Shown: positions 47,267 to 56,676 of the stretch, piece after piece
Numbering within the stretch: position 1 is the first letter of the stretch
Layout: every line of letters begins with the position of its first letter
Made by a program: the position numbers and the translations under genes
Source: Anaerotignum propionicum DSM 1682
GTDB lineage: Bacteria; Bacillota; Clostridia; Lachnospirales; Anaerotignaceae
Assembly: GCF_001561955.1 (NCBI RefSeq)
Contig: NZ_CP014223.1
Coordinates: 1,860,001-1,924,000, forward strand
Length of the DNA stretch: 64,000 nucleotides
Reading direction: 5' to 3'
Notes under the pieces: model-generated
Database searches by the model: none
Told to the model about the DNA's origin: nothing
What the model saw: only the letters and a program-made list of their open reading frames with translations

Positions 47267-48886
47267 TTACTTATGATAAACTACTTCCCCATCTACCATA
47301 GTAAGTAAGCAGTCTATTTTTTCAAGCTCAGAAGCAGTTGATTCTAATATGTCTCCATTAAAAACAGCAAGGTCTGCCAGTTTACCAACTTCAATACTTC
47401 CCTTTATATCTTCCTCGAAAGTGGCATATGCACCATTATATGTATACATACGAATTGCTTCAAGAATAGTAATATTCTGTTCCGGACCAATAGGATTACC
47501 CACACTTGTTCTTCTATCAATAGCTGAAGACAACCCGAGCAAAGGATTGCTGCTAACAATTGGACCATCGGTACCAATTGCAGCCTTTACCCCAGCATCT
47601 ACCCAACTTTTACAAGGAAATAGGCTATTTGCTCTTTCGCCAAAGAACTTAAAGTACCTTTCACCATTAAGGTATAAAAATCTTGTATTTGGCGTTGGTA
47701 TCATACCTAAATCTTTAATTCTCTTAATTTGATCAGAATTAGCCATTCCACAATGCTCAATACGGTGCCTAGAGTCTTCTCTTGGGAATGCCTTTTGCGC
47801 CTTTTCAATTGCAGTAATCCAGATTTCAGCAGCTCTATCGCCTATGCAGTGTGCTGCCGCCTGCAGTCCTGCTTTATGAATCACTAATGCCACTTCTTCA
47901 ACTTCTTCTGGCAACATAGATAAAATTCCTGTTCCATTATCATGGCAGTACGGAATGCTTACAGCACAACTAGGTGAACTGCTTGAACCGTCAATCATAA
48001 TTTTCATAATGCCATATTTAAGCCTTTCGTTTCCTAGACAGCCTATGCCAACATCAATATATCTTTTTATGTCTCTTATTACATTCTCTTTTCCAAGCAA
48101 ATTAAAAAACATCGGTGCAACTCTTAATTTATAAGATTTATTCTTAATGGCTTGATTATAGGCATAATAGGTTGTAGCCCCATAGGAACCTGCATCATGA
48201 GTAGTAGTGACGCCGTATTTCAAAATTTCGCCACTTTCAATCCCTAATGCACGAATTAATTTGTCTACATCAATATCTGCAAAATTCCACATGTGATAAT
48301 ATGCAGTTTCATAAAGCTGACCTGTTAACTGACCATCATTAATTGCAACCTGACCTTCAACAAAGTCCTTTGCAGTATTAATATTAATATTACCTATTTC
48401 CAATGCTTTTGAATTAAAGCTCCCCACATGCCCGCAGAACCTACCTATTAACAATGGATTATCGGGTGCAATTTCATCTAGCTCTTTAGACGTTGGTGCT
48501 TCACCTTCTTCCATCCTCATTTCATCATAACCCCAGAATAAAATCCATTTCCCTGGTGGAGTTTCTTTGACAGCCCTTTTTATAATTTCGAACATTTTTT
48601 CTTTGTTTGGTGCAAAGGATGGGTCTAAATTATAAAACATATTTTTCCATGCAGCAGTATGAGCCGTGTGTTGATGAGAATCAATGAAACCAGGAGTTAA
48701 TGTTTTGTTTTTCAAATCATAAACCTTGGTATTTTCTCCAATATATTCTTCCGCCTCAACATCATTTCCAACATAAATTATTTTGTTATCTAAAATTGCA
48801 ACAGCACTTACTACATCATCGTTACTGTTTACTGTAATAACTTTACCATTTTTAAATACATAGTCTGCCTTTAAAAGTTTACCCAT
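47267..48886 (-). CDS. Amidohydrolase family 3 (YtcJ-like)
   Basis: 539 residues. Metal-dependent hydrolase: GFIDSHQHTAHTAAW near 68 (HxH site), HDAGSYGATTYY near 240, IMIDGSSSSPSCAV near 290, AAHCIGDRAAE near 345, RHRIEHCGMA near 375 and GTDGPIVSSNPL near 440. YtcJ-like enzymes hydrolyse amides or N-formyl groups; the substrate is not known. It is downstream of the MFS gene by 52 bases and shares its sigma-54 promoter. Together they look like uptake and cleavage of one compound. Confidence 0.92.
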   Translation of the reverse strand: MGKLLKADYVFKNGKVITVNSNDDVVSAVAILDNKIIYVGNDVEAEEYIGENTKVYDLKNKTLTPGFIDSHQHTAHTAAWKNMFYNLDPSFAPNKEKMFEIIKRAVKETPPGKWILFWGYDEMRMEEGEAPTSKELDEIAPDNPLLIGRFCGHVGSFNSKALEIGNININTAKDFVEGQVAINDGQLTGQLYETAYYHMWNFADIDVDKLIRALGIESGEILKYGVTTTHDAGSYGATTYYAYNQAIKNKSYKLRVAPMFFNLLGKENVIRDIKRYIDVGIGCLGNERLKYGIMKIMIDGSSSSPSCAVSIPYCHDNGTGILSMLPEEVEEVALVIHKAGLQAAAHCIGDRAAEIWITAIEKAQKAFPREDSRHRIEHCGMANSDQIKRIKDLGMIPTPNTRFLYLNGERYFKFFGERANSLFPCKSWVDAGVKAAIGTDGPIVSSNPLLGLSSAIDRRTSVGNPIGPEQNITILEAIRMYTYNGAYATFEEDIKGSIEVGKLADLAVFNGDILESTASELEKIDCLLTMVDGEVVYHK

Positions 48887-48938
48887 TTAAATCGCTCTCC
48901 TTCTAATATAAAACTAATACAACATCCAACTTTTGAAA

Positions 48939-50194
48939 TTAATAATGATATTTTTTTCTTATTTTAAAGCTTATTAAGCATAAAATAACTGATAAGGCAA
49001 TACAAACCCCTGATACCAACCAGAAAGACCCATAACTCCCAGTCATATCGAAAATTTTAGCCGCAACAGTTCCACCAAAAGCACCACCGATATTCGTTGC
49101 CATAGTGAAAATACCTATGATTGCTCCGTAGTCTTTTTCACCAAAAAGGTAAGAAGTTAACAACGGAGGGCATATAGTTACTGCCGCACAACCAAAAGCA
49201 TAGAATAGGATAACTAAAACAACTAACATTTTATACTGAGTCATTAGGAATAAAGAAAAAAACATAATGAAAATGTTGAAAAGCTTAAAATGCTACCTTT
49301 TTGTACACCAAATTTATCACATACCATACCAACTAAAGGTTTTCCAAGCGTTAAAGAACCAAGCATCAATCCTGCTACAGAAGCTGCTGTTGTAGCTGAG
49401 AAGTTACACTCTACAAAGAAAGCAACTGAGTTTGCCAAAATACCACTAGAGCCTACTACCGCAATAAATATTGCCAAAGAAGTCAACCACAGCATAGGAC
49501 TTTTCTTAGCATCGTTTATGTACATACCTTTTGCTTCTGTAGTATTAGATTCGGATGCTGTTTCACCCACTCTTGTTTGACCCTTCTCTGCAGGAGTCTT
49601 AACAACTAACAATAGGATAATTGGTGCTAAAAAGAAAACAAAGATCGCTGCAAGAGTAAGATAACCCACTCTCCATCCAAATGTAGTATTAACATAGTTT
49701 AAGGCAGGGGTTAACACCATTCCGCCAACACCGCTACCCAAAAAAGCCAAACCCATTGCCGTACCTTTAATCTTTCCTCCAAACCAATTATTCAATAAGA
49801 TTGAAATAGGCATAGTTGTTAAACATGTGAAAGGGATACCCAAGATTGCCGCAAAAACATATATTTGCCACAACGAGTTTGATCTCGAGAAGCCAAAATA
49901 GCCAACACCGGCAATAAGTGCATTTACTAACATGATTAATTTTATATTGCCTTTTGCCATCCTTTTGCCCATAAATGCAGCCGCCACTACACTTACAAGG
50001 CACAAGATTGTGGAGTACAACATAAACTCAGAACGTTCACAAGCGAATTCTGCAGTAACTGGTAATACAAAAACGCTTGTAACTGAAATGAAGCCTACGT
50101 AAGCAAATGACATCAATAGAAAACCAACCAGAACCTGCCACCAGCCGTAATAAATCTTTCCATCTTGCTTGAACGTGATTTTTCTCATTTTCAT
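48939..50194 (-). pseudogene. MFS transporter (OFA-like) with frameshift
   Basis: Two frames make one carrier of about 420 residues with 12 membrane segments. The first runs from MKMRKITFKQDGKIYYGWWQ (50194) to a stop at 49244; the second picks up at FFSLFLMTQYKMLVVLVILF near 49262 and ends at 48939. The break lies in a run of seven T on the minus strand. The start resembles oxalate/formate-antiporter-like MFS proteins (YYGWWQVLVGFLLM). Either a recent inactivating slip, a sequencing error, or a slippage-corrected gene. All other residues are well preserved. Confidence 0.85.
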
Positions 50195-50230
50195 TTCTCC
50201 TTTATAATAAATTTAGACAGTATTATTAAT

Positions 50231-50246
50231 AGCAATTTCTATGCCA
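50231..50246 (-). promoter_or_regulatory. Sigma-54 (-24/-12) promoter of the MFS-amidohydrolase operon
   Basis: Minus strand TGGCAT-N5-TTGCT, the same hexamer and pentamer as at 33945, 37 bases before the MFS start codon. The only other sigma-54 activator gene in the window is at 44852, just past the amidohydrolase. Confidence 0.82.
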
Positions 50247-50493
50247 TAAAGGCGAGAACGAGAAAATCATTTAATTGTTGTGCATATATTATAATTCGAC
50301 AAGCAATATACATTAAAATACTTGATGTTTATTGTATAAAATGATAAGGCTAATATTTTTCATAGATTTAAAATGTTCAATGTTATCTGCATATTTTATA
50401 TAGTTAATTTTTAGAATTAGTCAAAACATCAGCCTTTTTACAAGCTTTATGCACCTTTTATGCATATGCATAATAATTGGACAGGGAAAAAAA

Positions 50494-50533
50494 TAGGCTA
50501 AGCTGTAGGTCTTATTTGACCTAAAGCTTAGCC
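50494..50533. terminator. Large hairpin (terminator-like)
   Basis: Stem AGGCTAAGCT-GT-AGGTC / GACCT-AA-AGCTTAGCCT, followed on the minus strand by ATTTTTTTCCC. Directly upstream on the plus strand is ATGCATATGCATAATA. A similar hairpin with a similar upstream palindrome lies at 53004-53052. No minus-strand gene upstream explains it. The remainder of 50247-50802 shows no gene. Confidence 0.6.
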
Positions 50534-50802
50534 TGTTTATAATCATTATCTTATATATTAAGTTTTTTCCACTCTCTAATATTTTACTTTCAGGAAATAT
50601 ATCAATTATTCTATTTTTTTGTAGTATATCTGTGAGATATAACCTCAAATGTTACTGTAAAATTTAAATTCGAAATGTAATCTTTTTCCTTGTCATCATT
50701 AGGGGTCGGTACAATAGGCTGAATGATAATTAGGCTATTATTGAAAAAACGACTTGATAATTCGAGCACTTATCAATTATGTTGAAATAGAGGGGAAAGG
50801 AT

Positions 50803-51056
50803 ATGAAGAAAAAAATCACAGGCTTTCTAATTGTTTTAGTTTTGGTGCTAATTTCTGTATTTATATATGCAGTACAAATTGTAGTTTTTCATTCCCCGCG
50901 GGATACGTTTTTTTATATTTTCCAAGATATTGCCTTTCTTCCTCTTCAGATAGCTATTGTTACGATTGTATTGGTAGTTATCTTAAAAGGCGTGAAAAAA
51001 TTGAAAGACTTAAAAAGATTAATATTGTAAAGTTAGACCTGAAATCTAACTTTTAG
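50803..51056 (+). pseudogene. Small membrane protein, 3' truncated and frameshifted
   Basis: 75 residues in frame (MKKKITGFLIVLVLVLISVF; HSPRDTFFYIFQDIAFLPLQ), with two membrane segments and GGGGAAAGG before ATG. Longer relatives are, as I recall, about 350 residues and continue after the second segment with ...EKIERLKKIN; that continuation is found here in the next frame up to 51056. A frameshift in an A run plus insertion of the following IS cut the gene short. Confidence 0.6.
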
Positions 51057-51070
51057 GGGTCGGTTTTTTT

Positions 51071-51236
51071 ATGGCAAAATATAGTTTTTTATTTAAGAAA
51101 ACTGTCGTACAAGATTATTTATCTCGAAAAGGAGGTTCTAGTTATTTAGCAAAGAAATACAACATTGGTAATTGTGATAATAAACAAGTGTTAAAGTGGG
51201 TTAATGCATACAAAGAGTTTGGTGATGCAGGGTATA
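51071..51236 (+). pseudogene. IS150-like OrfA fragment interrupted by IS3-family copy 2
   Basis: 55 codons from ATG 51071: MAKYSFLFKKTVVQDYLSRK then LAKKYNIGNCDNKQVLKWVN. This is the N-terminal HTH of an IS150-type OrfA. The frame runs straight into the next IS at about 51231, so the first element was hit by the second. Confidence 0.82.
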
Positions 51237-51348
51237 GTGGTTCCTTTGTCAAGGCAGCCTAAAGTAAATTCTTAATGAACCATTTTTTACCAGTGATTGT
51301 TTGTCAGAAGGAATATACATATTTGTAGGTATGACAAATAATCCTCCA

Positions 51349-52194
51349 TTAAGATGCTACTTTTACCCCATGATAAATTTCATATGGTGTTTTGTAACCA
51401 TGTGTTGAATGAGGATGTTCTTCATTATAGGATTTCATAAACTTATTAATACCAGCCCGTAGCTCTCTAGGGGTTTGGTAATGATAAATATAAATATCAT
51501 CATATTTAAGTGTTCTAAAGAATCTTTCAACAATGATATTATCTGCCCATCGCCCTTTACCATCCATACTGATTTTGATGCTGTGATGCTTTAAGAGATT
51601 AGTATATTCAAGGCTAGTAAACTGACTGCCCTGATCACTATTAATAATTTCAGGTACTCCATATATGGCAATAGCCTTTTTAACACAAGCTATTACCGAT
51701 TCAACTTGTAATGTGTCCGAAAGCTCATAACCTACTATGTAACGAGAATGCCAGTCAATAATAGCAGTAAGATACATAAAGCTTCTGCCAAGGGGAATGT
51801 ATGTGATATCAATAGACCATACTTGATTAGGCCTATCAATAGTAAGATTACGCAGTAGATAAGGGTAAACCTTATGCTGCTTATTAGGCATTGAAAGGTT
51901 TGGTTTTGGATAGATGGCATAGATTCTCATTTCTTGCATGTAACGTCTCACAAGCTTTCTTCCTACGAAATAGCCTTGCTCTATAAGATGTGCAGATATT
52001 CTCCTAGTTCCCCATGCTGGATGATCCATATGAATACGATCAATAAGATGCTTAATTTTTATTTCACATACAGTAGGGGCTTGTTCTTGGTAGTAAATAC
52101 TACTACGATTAAGCTCAAGGAGTTTACACTGTCTACTGATAGACAGTTTAGGATCGTCCTTTGTAACCAGTTCTTTCTTCCCAGCCATGTCCAA
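51349..52194 (-). CDS. IS3-family transposase OrfB (copy 2)
   Basis: Same predicted protein as at 28245-29090: intact DDE triad (DITYIP, NSDQGSQF, VERFFRTLK) and the same A9 slippage site near 52205-52217. Confidence 0.92.
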   Translation of the reverse strand: MDMAGKKELVTKDDPKLSISRQCKLLELNRSSIYYQEQAPTVCEIKIKHLIDRIHMDHPAWGTRRISAHLIEQGYFVGRKLVRRYMQEMRIYAIYPKPNLSMPNKQHKVYPYLLRNLTIDRPNQVWSIDITYIPLGRSFMYLTAIIDWHSRYIVGYELSDTLQVESVIACVKKAIAIYGVPEIINSDQGSQFTSLEYTNLLKHHSIKISMDGKGRWADNIIVERFFRTLKYDDIYIYHYQTPRELRAGINKFMKSYNEEHPHSTHGYKTPYEIYHGVKVAS

Positions 52195-52489
52195 GAGCTT
52201 GATCAGATTTTTTTTTGAGCCAGTTCACATCTACCGTAAGCTGGCCAATTGTATTATAAAGTTGATCGATTTTCTTTTCGTAGTCAATACGTTCTTGTTC
52301 AAAAGAAGCTTCTTTTTTATTATCAAAGGCACTTGATGCATTAGCTAAAAATTCTTTCTTCCAGTTACGAAGAACATTTGGAGCAATCTCATGCTCAGCA
52401 GCTATTTGATTCAGCTCCTTTTCTTCACGAAGAAGCTCTAGTACAACTTGTATTTTGAATTCTGGTGTAAAACTACGTCTTTTTTTCAT
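52148..52489 (-). CDS. IS3-family OrfA (copy 2)
   Basis: Same predicted protein as at 29044-29385; HTH and zipper intact, ends in the slippery A run. Confidence 0.9.
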   Translation of the reverse strand: MKKRRSFTPEFKIQVVLELLREEKELNQIAAEHEIAPNVLRNWKKEFLANASSAFDNKKEASFEQERIDYEKKIDQLYNTIGQLTVDVNWLKKKSDQALGHGWEERTGYKGRS

Positions 52490-52582
52490 GTGAATACCGT
52501 CCTTTTTTAGATGTATTTATTATAACAGAATTCACTAAGAAATTTGAAGTAACCTGTCTAGATTACAGGTACCATTATACTC

Positions 52583-52630
52583 TTTGCGACCGCAGTTATT
52601 GCAACACACACCACATCTTGATTCAAACAT
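52583..52630 (-). pseudogene. DUF3795-type gene start, cut by IS3-family copy 2
   Basis: GGGAGG, then ATG 52630 and MFESRCGVCCNNCGRKE, the typical cysteine-rich start of DUF3795 proteins. The frame then enters the IS. No continuation was found at the other end of either IS copy, so the rest was lost or moved. Confidence 0.65.
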
Positions 52631-53169
52631 TATTATATCCTCCCAAATTAAGCTCTCAATAATTTAAAACATCTATCATAAATATGTTAGAAATCCGGTA
52701 GTTAAACAGACTTCCTGTCATACTCATAATTCCTATACAACAGGTTATTATTTGATAAAGAATATAACTATAGCTACATTAAAGAGAAACAGACTTGCAA
52801 TAAGGCTAATTAGCGAACTTCCCAGTATTGCTAAAACTGGAATCTTAATTATCAATAAATCAAAAACACTTTGCAAATCCAGACTGCTTAAGTTAAACTT
52901 ATATCAGCAATATGGGTTTTAAAAGTGCAAAAAATTGAATCCATCGTTCCTTATACCTTTTTACTTTATTATACATGCATCTGCATAATATTTCCATATA
53001 TATTAAAAAAGGTTAAGCCGAAGTGTCATTTGATGTGACCCAGACTTAACCTCTTATATCCCTCTATTTTGTAAAAACACCCTATGTCATCTATATTTTC
53101 ATCATTTTTCAAGGCTCAAAAGCGGCACTTTTTTGCCCATTTTTAAGCCCCAAAATCGCTCCAAAACCA
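52631..53169. other. Gene-free stretch with terminator-like hairpin
   Basis: No gene is supported. At 53004-53052 AAAAAAGGTTAAG...CTTAACCT forms a hairpin with TTTTTTAA on the minus strand side. ATGCATCTGCATAATA lies upstream on the plus strand, as in the hairpin at 50494. The stretch lies between the IS and the intron 3' end. Confidence 0.5.
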
Positions 53170-55073
53170 GTCGAGGTAGACGCGCCCATTACTAGACGCA
53201 CCCCTCACAGAACCGTACGTGCGGCTTTTCCGCATACGGCTCTTTACAAGTCTAATTGTTCAACAGTTATCCATAGACATTGACATAGACCTTGCCATAG
53301 GCTATCGGGAACACTTTGAGCATCTCTTCAAGTCCTTTCCACGTATAGCTTTCCCTATGACTTCTTCGATTAAGCCAATAGAACAACATATCTATCACTT
53401 TGAATCTAAATCTGTCAAGGCTTGGTCCGTTATCAGTAATCCCGTAGTAATGGTAATAACCAACAAGTATTTGGTTCAGCTTCTTTATGATTTCCTTCAC
53501 TGGTAGAAATCTAAGTTCTCCCTTTAGAAGTTGGTTTATCTCTTTGCATTTCTTTCTGAATTTCTTCCTGCTGGTTCTCCTCTTCACTCTGAACTTTCCG
53601 TTCCTACCTTTGGAACAGTAGTGTGTGAAACCGAGAAAGGTAAAAGTTTCTGGCTTTGTTCCTTCTCGCTTGCAATCTGCTTCGGCGAAACGCCCAAATT
53701 TAATCAGCCTGCTCTTACTTTCCTCAAGCTCCAGTCCAAAGTGCCCCATCCTGTGTTTTAGTCTCGTGTAGAACTCTTCTGCTTCGTGCTTGTATTGAAA
53801 ACAGACTACAAAGTCGTCTGCATACACCACTAATCCGCAGAAACCCTTCATGTTCGGCTGTATCCTCTCCTTGAACCACCATACAAGTACATAGTGCATG
53901 TAGATGTTTGCGAGTATAGGTGAACAAATAGAACCCTGTCCACTACCCTCTTCGGACTCCTCATACTGAAAATCCTTCATGATTCCTGCCTTCAGCATTC
54001 TTCTAACCAGCCTAATGATGTTAGGGTCTTTGACTCTTGATTCTACGAACTTAACTATCCATTCATGGTCTAAATGGTCAAAGAACCCTTTAATATCTGC
54101 ATCAAGGATATAATTCGTGTAACACATCTCAATCATCACATTTAATTTCTTAATTGCCATGTGACATCTACGTTTTGGGCGAAAGCCCATCATTTCATCG
54201 TAGAAGTGAGGTTCGAAAACAGCCTCGAGTACTCTTTTCAACGCCTCCTGCACTAACTTATCCCTGTAGCAGTAGATACTGAGTGGTCTCGTCTTGCCGT
54301 TGTCCTTTGGTATTTCCACCCGCCTTGCAGGCTGTGGCTTATAGGATTTCCGTCTCAGACTTTCCACAAGTTTATCCAGGTTTTCTTCAAGATTCGCTCC
54401 GTACATCTCCTTTGTAACTCCGTCGATGCCAACAGCTTTCTTTCCATCCATGTCCGTATGGCACTGCCTAAGCAGTTCCTTGTCTATCAGATGTCCTATA
54501 GACGTGAACACCATATCCGGATTTTCTCTTGATAACTGTGATATTCTCTCCAATTTCGTTTCCATCAGTTTCCTACCTCAGTGTGTAGCTAATGTTTCCT
54601 CTTTGATATGAACTTGTATGGCAAGGTTGCGAGGAACAACCTACTCTCCGCTTCCCTCCAGTGGCATTACCCACCTTCATTGGTACTATCAGGCCATCCG
54701 ACTGCCTGTCATGCTTCTGCAGCCATCTCTGTCTGCATACCACTCATACACACATAGTGTGGACACGGCAGGCTCTCCCCAGTTGATGTGACATCATTGT
54801 ATAGCATGGCTGACTTCTAACTCCGCAGAGCCTCAGATATCTAACCCTTTGACGAATATCTGCGTGTTGCCTTCCGCTATGTTGACGGCGTCGGCACTCT
54901 GAACCATCCACAAATTTCGAAGCTAAACTGCCTTTTGACCCTGCTACCTAACTCCCTTTGCTTTGCATGCCCTGTTACCAGAAACATACTCTAGGCTTGC
55001 TACCGATGGTGGGGCTTCACCTTATCGGACGGGGTTTCCACCCGTTAAATATCACACCCTTGGCTGGGCGCAC
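53170..55073 (-). mobile_element. Group II intron with maturase
   Basis: About 1.9 kb. The 5' end reads GTGCGCCCAGCC at 55073 (GUGYG rule). Domain V is at 53210-53242 (GAGCCGTATGCGG-AAAA-type hairpin, ending GTACGGTTC) and domain VI with the branch A follows to about 53170. The RT gene lies in domain IV. It sits downstream of the stop codon of a short reading frame (55088), not inside a recognised gene. The exact 3' end is uncertain by a few bases. Confidence 0.85.
53267..54565 (-). CDS. ltrA: Group II intron reverse transcriptase/maturase
   Basis: 432 residues. RT blocks: VGIDGVTKEMYGANLEEN, RPLSIYCYRDKLVQEAL, GFRPKRRCHMAI, LDADIKGFFDHLDHEWI, GSGQGSICSPILANIYMHY and the catalytic YADD in VVYADDFVVCF. 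A group II intron maturase-type C-terminal domain (thumb/X) follows. No zinc-finger endonuclease domain is seen at the end, as in bacterial classes that lack it. Probably active: no stops and a full set of motifs. Confidence 0.95.
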   Translation of the reverse strand: METKLERISQLSRENPDMVFTSIGHLIDKELLRQCHTDMDGKKAVGIDGVTKEMYGANLEENLDKLVESLRRKSYKPQPARRVEIPKDNGKTRPLSIYCYRDKLVQEALKRVLEAVFEPHFYDEMMGFRPKRRCHMAIKKLNVMIEMCYTNYILDADIKGFFDHLDHEWIVKFVESRVKDPNIIRLVRRMLKAGIMKDFQYEESEEGSGQGSICSPILANIYMHYVLVWWFKERIQPNMKGFCGLVVYADDFVVCFQYKHEAEEFYTRLKHRMGHFGLELEESKSRLIKFGRFAEADCKREGTKPETFTFLGFTHYCSKGRNGKFRVKRRTSRKKFRKKCKEINQLLKGELRFLPVKEIIKKLNQILVGYYHYYGITDNGPSLDRFRFKVIDMLFYWLNRRSHRESYTWKGLEEMLKVFPIAYGKVYVNVYG

Positions 55074-55087
55074 CAACATCTTGTGGT

Positions 55088-55183
55088 TTAAACCTCATTT
55101 TTAGCCTTATCACCACAATACGTCATCATTATTATCGCTTCAACGTGTGTAGATGCTGCGAATCGGATTCCTGAAAGACGCAT
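55088..55183 (-). other. Short reading frame before the intron
   Basis: ATG 55183 behind AAGGAAAA, 31 residues (MRLSGIRFAASTHVEAIIMM and on) ending 14 bases before the intron 5' end. The HVE group recalls the tail of uracil methyltransferases such as RlmD, but the match is too short to trust. Probably the end of a truncated gene. The frame is open for about 20 more codons upstream. Confidence 0.3.
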
Positions 55184-55260
55184 TTTTTCCTTGGCGTAGG
55201 CGATAGAATAATTAATGCTTACATAAAAAAATACAACCTTCGCGTATGAAAATGTTTAAA

Positions 55261-56568
55261 TTAAATCCTCTGTATAAGTACCGCCAATGTCTCCATGAAA
55301 ATGCTTCGGAATGGCACATCAAGTGATGCGCATACAAGATCAGCCCACACCGTAGGTACGAGATTGCTGCCCCTGGTGCACCATATCTTGTAATGCATAT
55401 TTCCGTATACGCCGATGGAAACACCGGTCAACTTTTCTGCATCGCGATATTTAGCTTCAAAGATTTCTCTGCCGTACTGGTTTATAGAAAAGTCTATATG
55501 TTCAAATGTCTCACTCGCTGGATAGTATGTTCCGTGAATATAATTAGTCATGATTACGTGCTCAGCGTCTGCAAATATATCAGGATTCCAGAGTTGTTCG
55601 ACATTCACATGGTAGAACTCTGCCCCAGTTTCATCAGCTCCGCGCTTGATGTAAACAAAGATTTTATGTAACGTTTGAGGATCAAAATGTACTATGGTTT
55701 CTTTGCCGCTCTTCATCTGTTCAGTAATATTATCGAAGTTGAGTGTAATGCCACGCCATTTTTGAAAATCCACTGTAGCCGTGCTGACCATTCGTGAATA
55801 GGGTACCGCGAGATTTTCATCGCATCGTGTAAGTATCTGTACAGGTGGCCTTATTCCCTGAATTATCTCAATGGTTTTCGGCACATCGGATATAGGACTC
55901 CCTATCGACGTATCAAGGAAAATATTGTAGAGATAGTATTTATCATTCAACCTAAACCCTTGCCGCTCAAATTCCGCATCTGTCACATCACTCAGGCCAT
56001 ATTTATCAATAGGCAATATCAGTTTTTCATAATTGACGATTTCGTCTATATCATGAATCCTGTGAGCAAAGCTTTCCATAAGGGTGAAAATAAAGAGAAA
56101 AACAAGGCTTTCTTCATCAATATGGAAGTTGTCCAAATAGCCTATTTTTCCTTCGATGGCGTTAGAAGCAGCGTCCATATGCTCCATCTCGTTGCGTCCG
56201 ACGTAAGTGATTATCTTACCGCAAGTTGCAATATACATCCGACTTCCATTATGAGGGTTCCCTAGATCATCCGGGTCAATGCTTAGGCAATACCGCAATA
56301 ATTCTTCAGCATCAACATCTGCAGAATTAATCATCGCACGAAATTTATCAGCTGTATCCAACACAGGAGCCGGGATTTCGGCATTAGGCGTAAAAAACAG
56401 ATATGTGGGTACGGAGTAATATTTTAAAAATGTGTTTGGGTATCCAATCTGAAAGACACCGCCGTGTGGTGCTTTTTTCATTGATCGTAAGTAATAATTG
56501 ATTTTCCAGAACTCTGGCGTTGTAGCAATACTCTGTATGAGACTCTTCAGTTTTTCTGACAATACCAT
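55261..56568 (-). CDS. Unrecognised 435-aa protein in the defence-type cluster
   Basis: No family recognised. 435 residues, soluble, without obvious nucleotide-binding or membrane motifs. It starts MVLSEKLKSLIQSIATTPEF, has a central acidic part (SADVDAEELLRYCLSIDPDD) and ends LCASLDVPFRSIFMETLAVL. GGAGG-like AGGAGGGATG lies before the ATG. It is 109 bases after the SEC-C gene on the same strand and less AT-rich than its IS-bearing neighbours. By place it may belong to the Gabija-like locus. Confidence 0.8.
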   Translation of the reverse strand: MVLSEKLKSLIQSIATTPEFWKINYYLRSMKKAPHGGVFQIGYPNTFLKYYSVPTYLFFTPNAEIPAPVLDTADKFRAMINSADVDAEELLRYCLSIDPDDLGNPHNGSRMYIATCGKIITYVGRNEMEHMDAASNAIEGKIGYLDNFHIDEESLVFLFIFTLMESFAHRIHDIDEIVNYEKLILPIDKYGLSDVTDAEFERQGFRLNDKYYLYNIFLDTSIGSPISDVPKTIEIIQGIRPPVQILTRCDENLAVPYSRMVSTATVDFQKWRGITLNFDNITEQMKSGKETIVHFDPQTLHKIFVYIKRGADETGAEFYHVNVEQLWNPDIFADAEHVIMTNYIHGTYYPASETFEHIDFSINQYGREIFEAKYRDAEKLTGVSIGVYGNMHYKIWCTRGSNLVPTVWADLVCASLDVPFRSIFMETLAVLIQRI

Positions 56569-56676
56569 TTTTCATCCCTCCTTTCTGGAGTAGTTCTTAT
56601 TCTAAATCAATATTAAGCACTATATTATATGCATATTTATAATACATAACTGTTGACCATGTGAACAATCACTTCT

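Larger units (their letters stand above)
51231..52582 (-). mobile_element. IS3-family insertion sequence, copy 2
   Basis: Same 1352 bases as 28127-29478, offset 23104, same orientation. Both predicted proteins match copy 1 in full. Left flank is the IS150-like OrfA fragment; right flank is a DUF3795 gene start. Confidence 0.93.

Noticed and set aside
50421-50648. Minus-strand open frame of 75 codons
   Set aside because: Crosses the large hairpin at 50494, has no ribosome site and no family likeness.
50695-51062. AGGGGTCGG repeated at about 50700 and 51055
   Set aside because: Nine bases only; could be chance or IS150-like end sequence, with nothing else shared around it.
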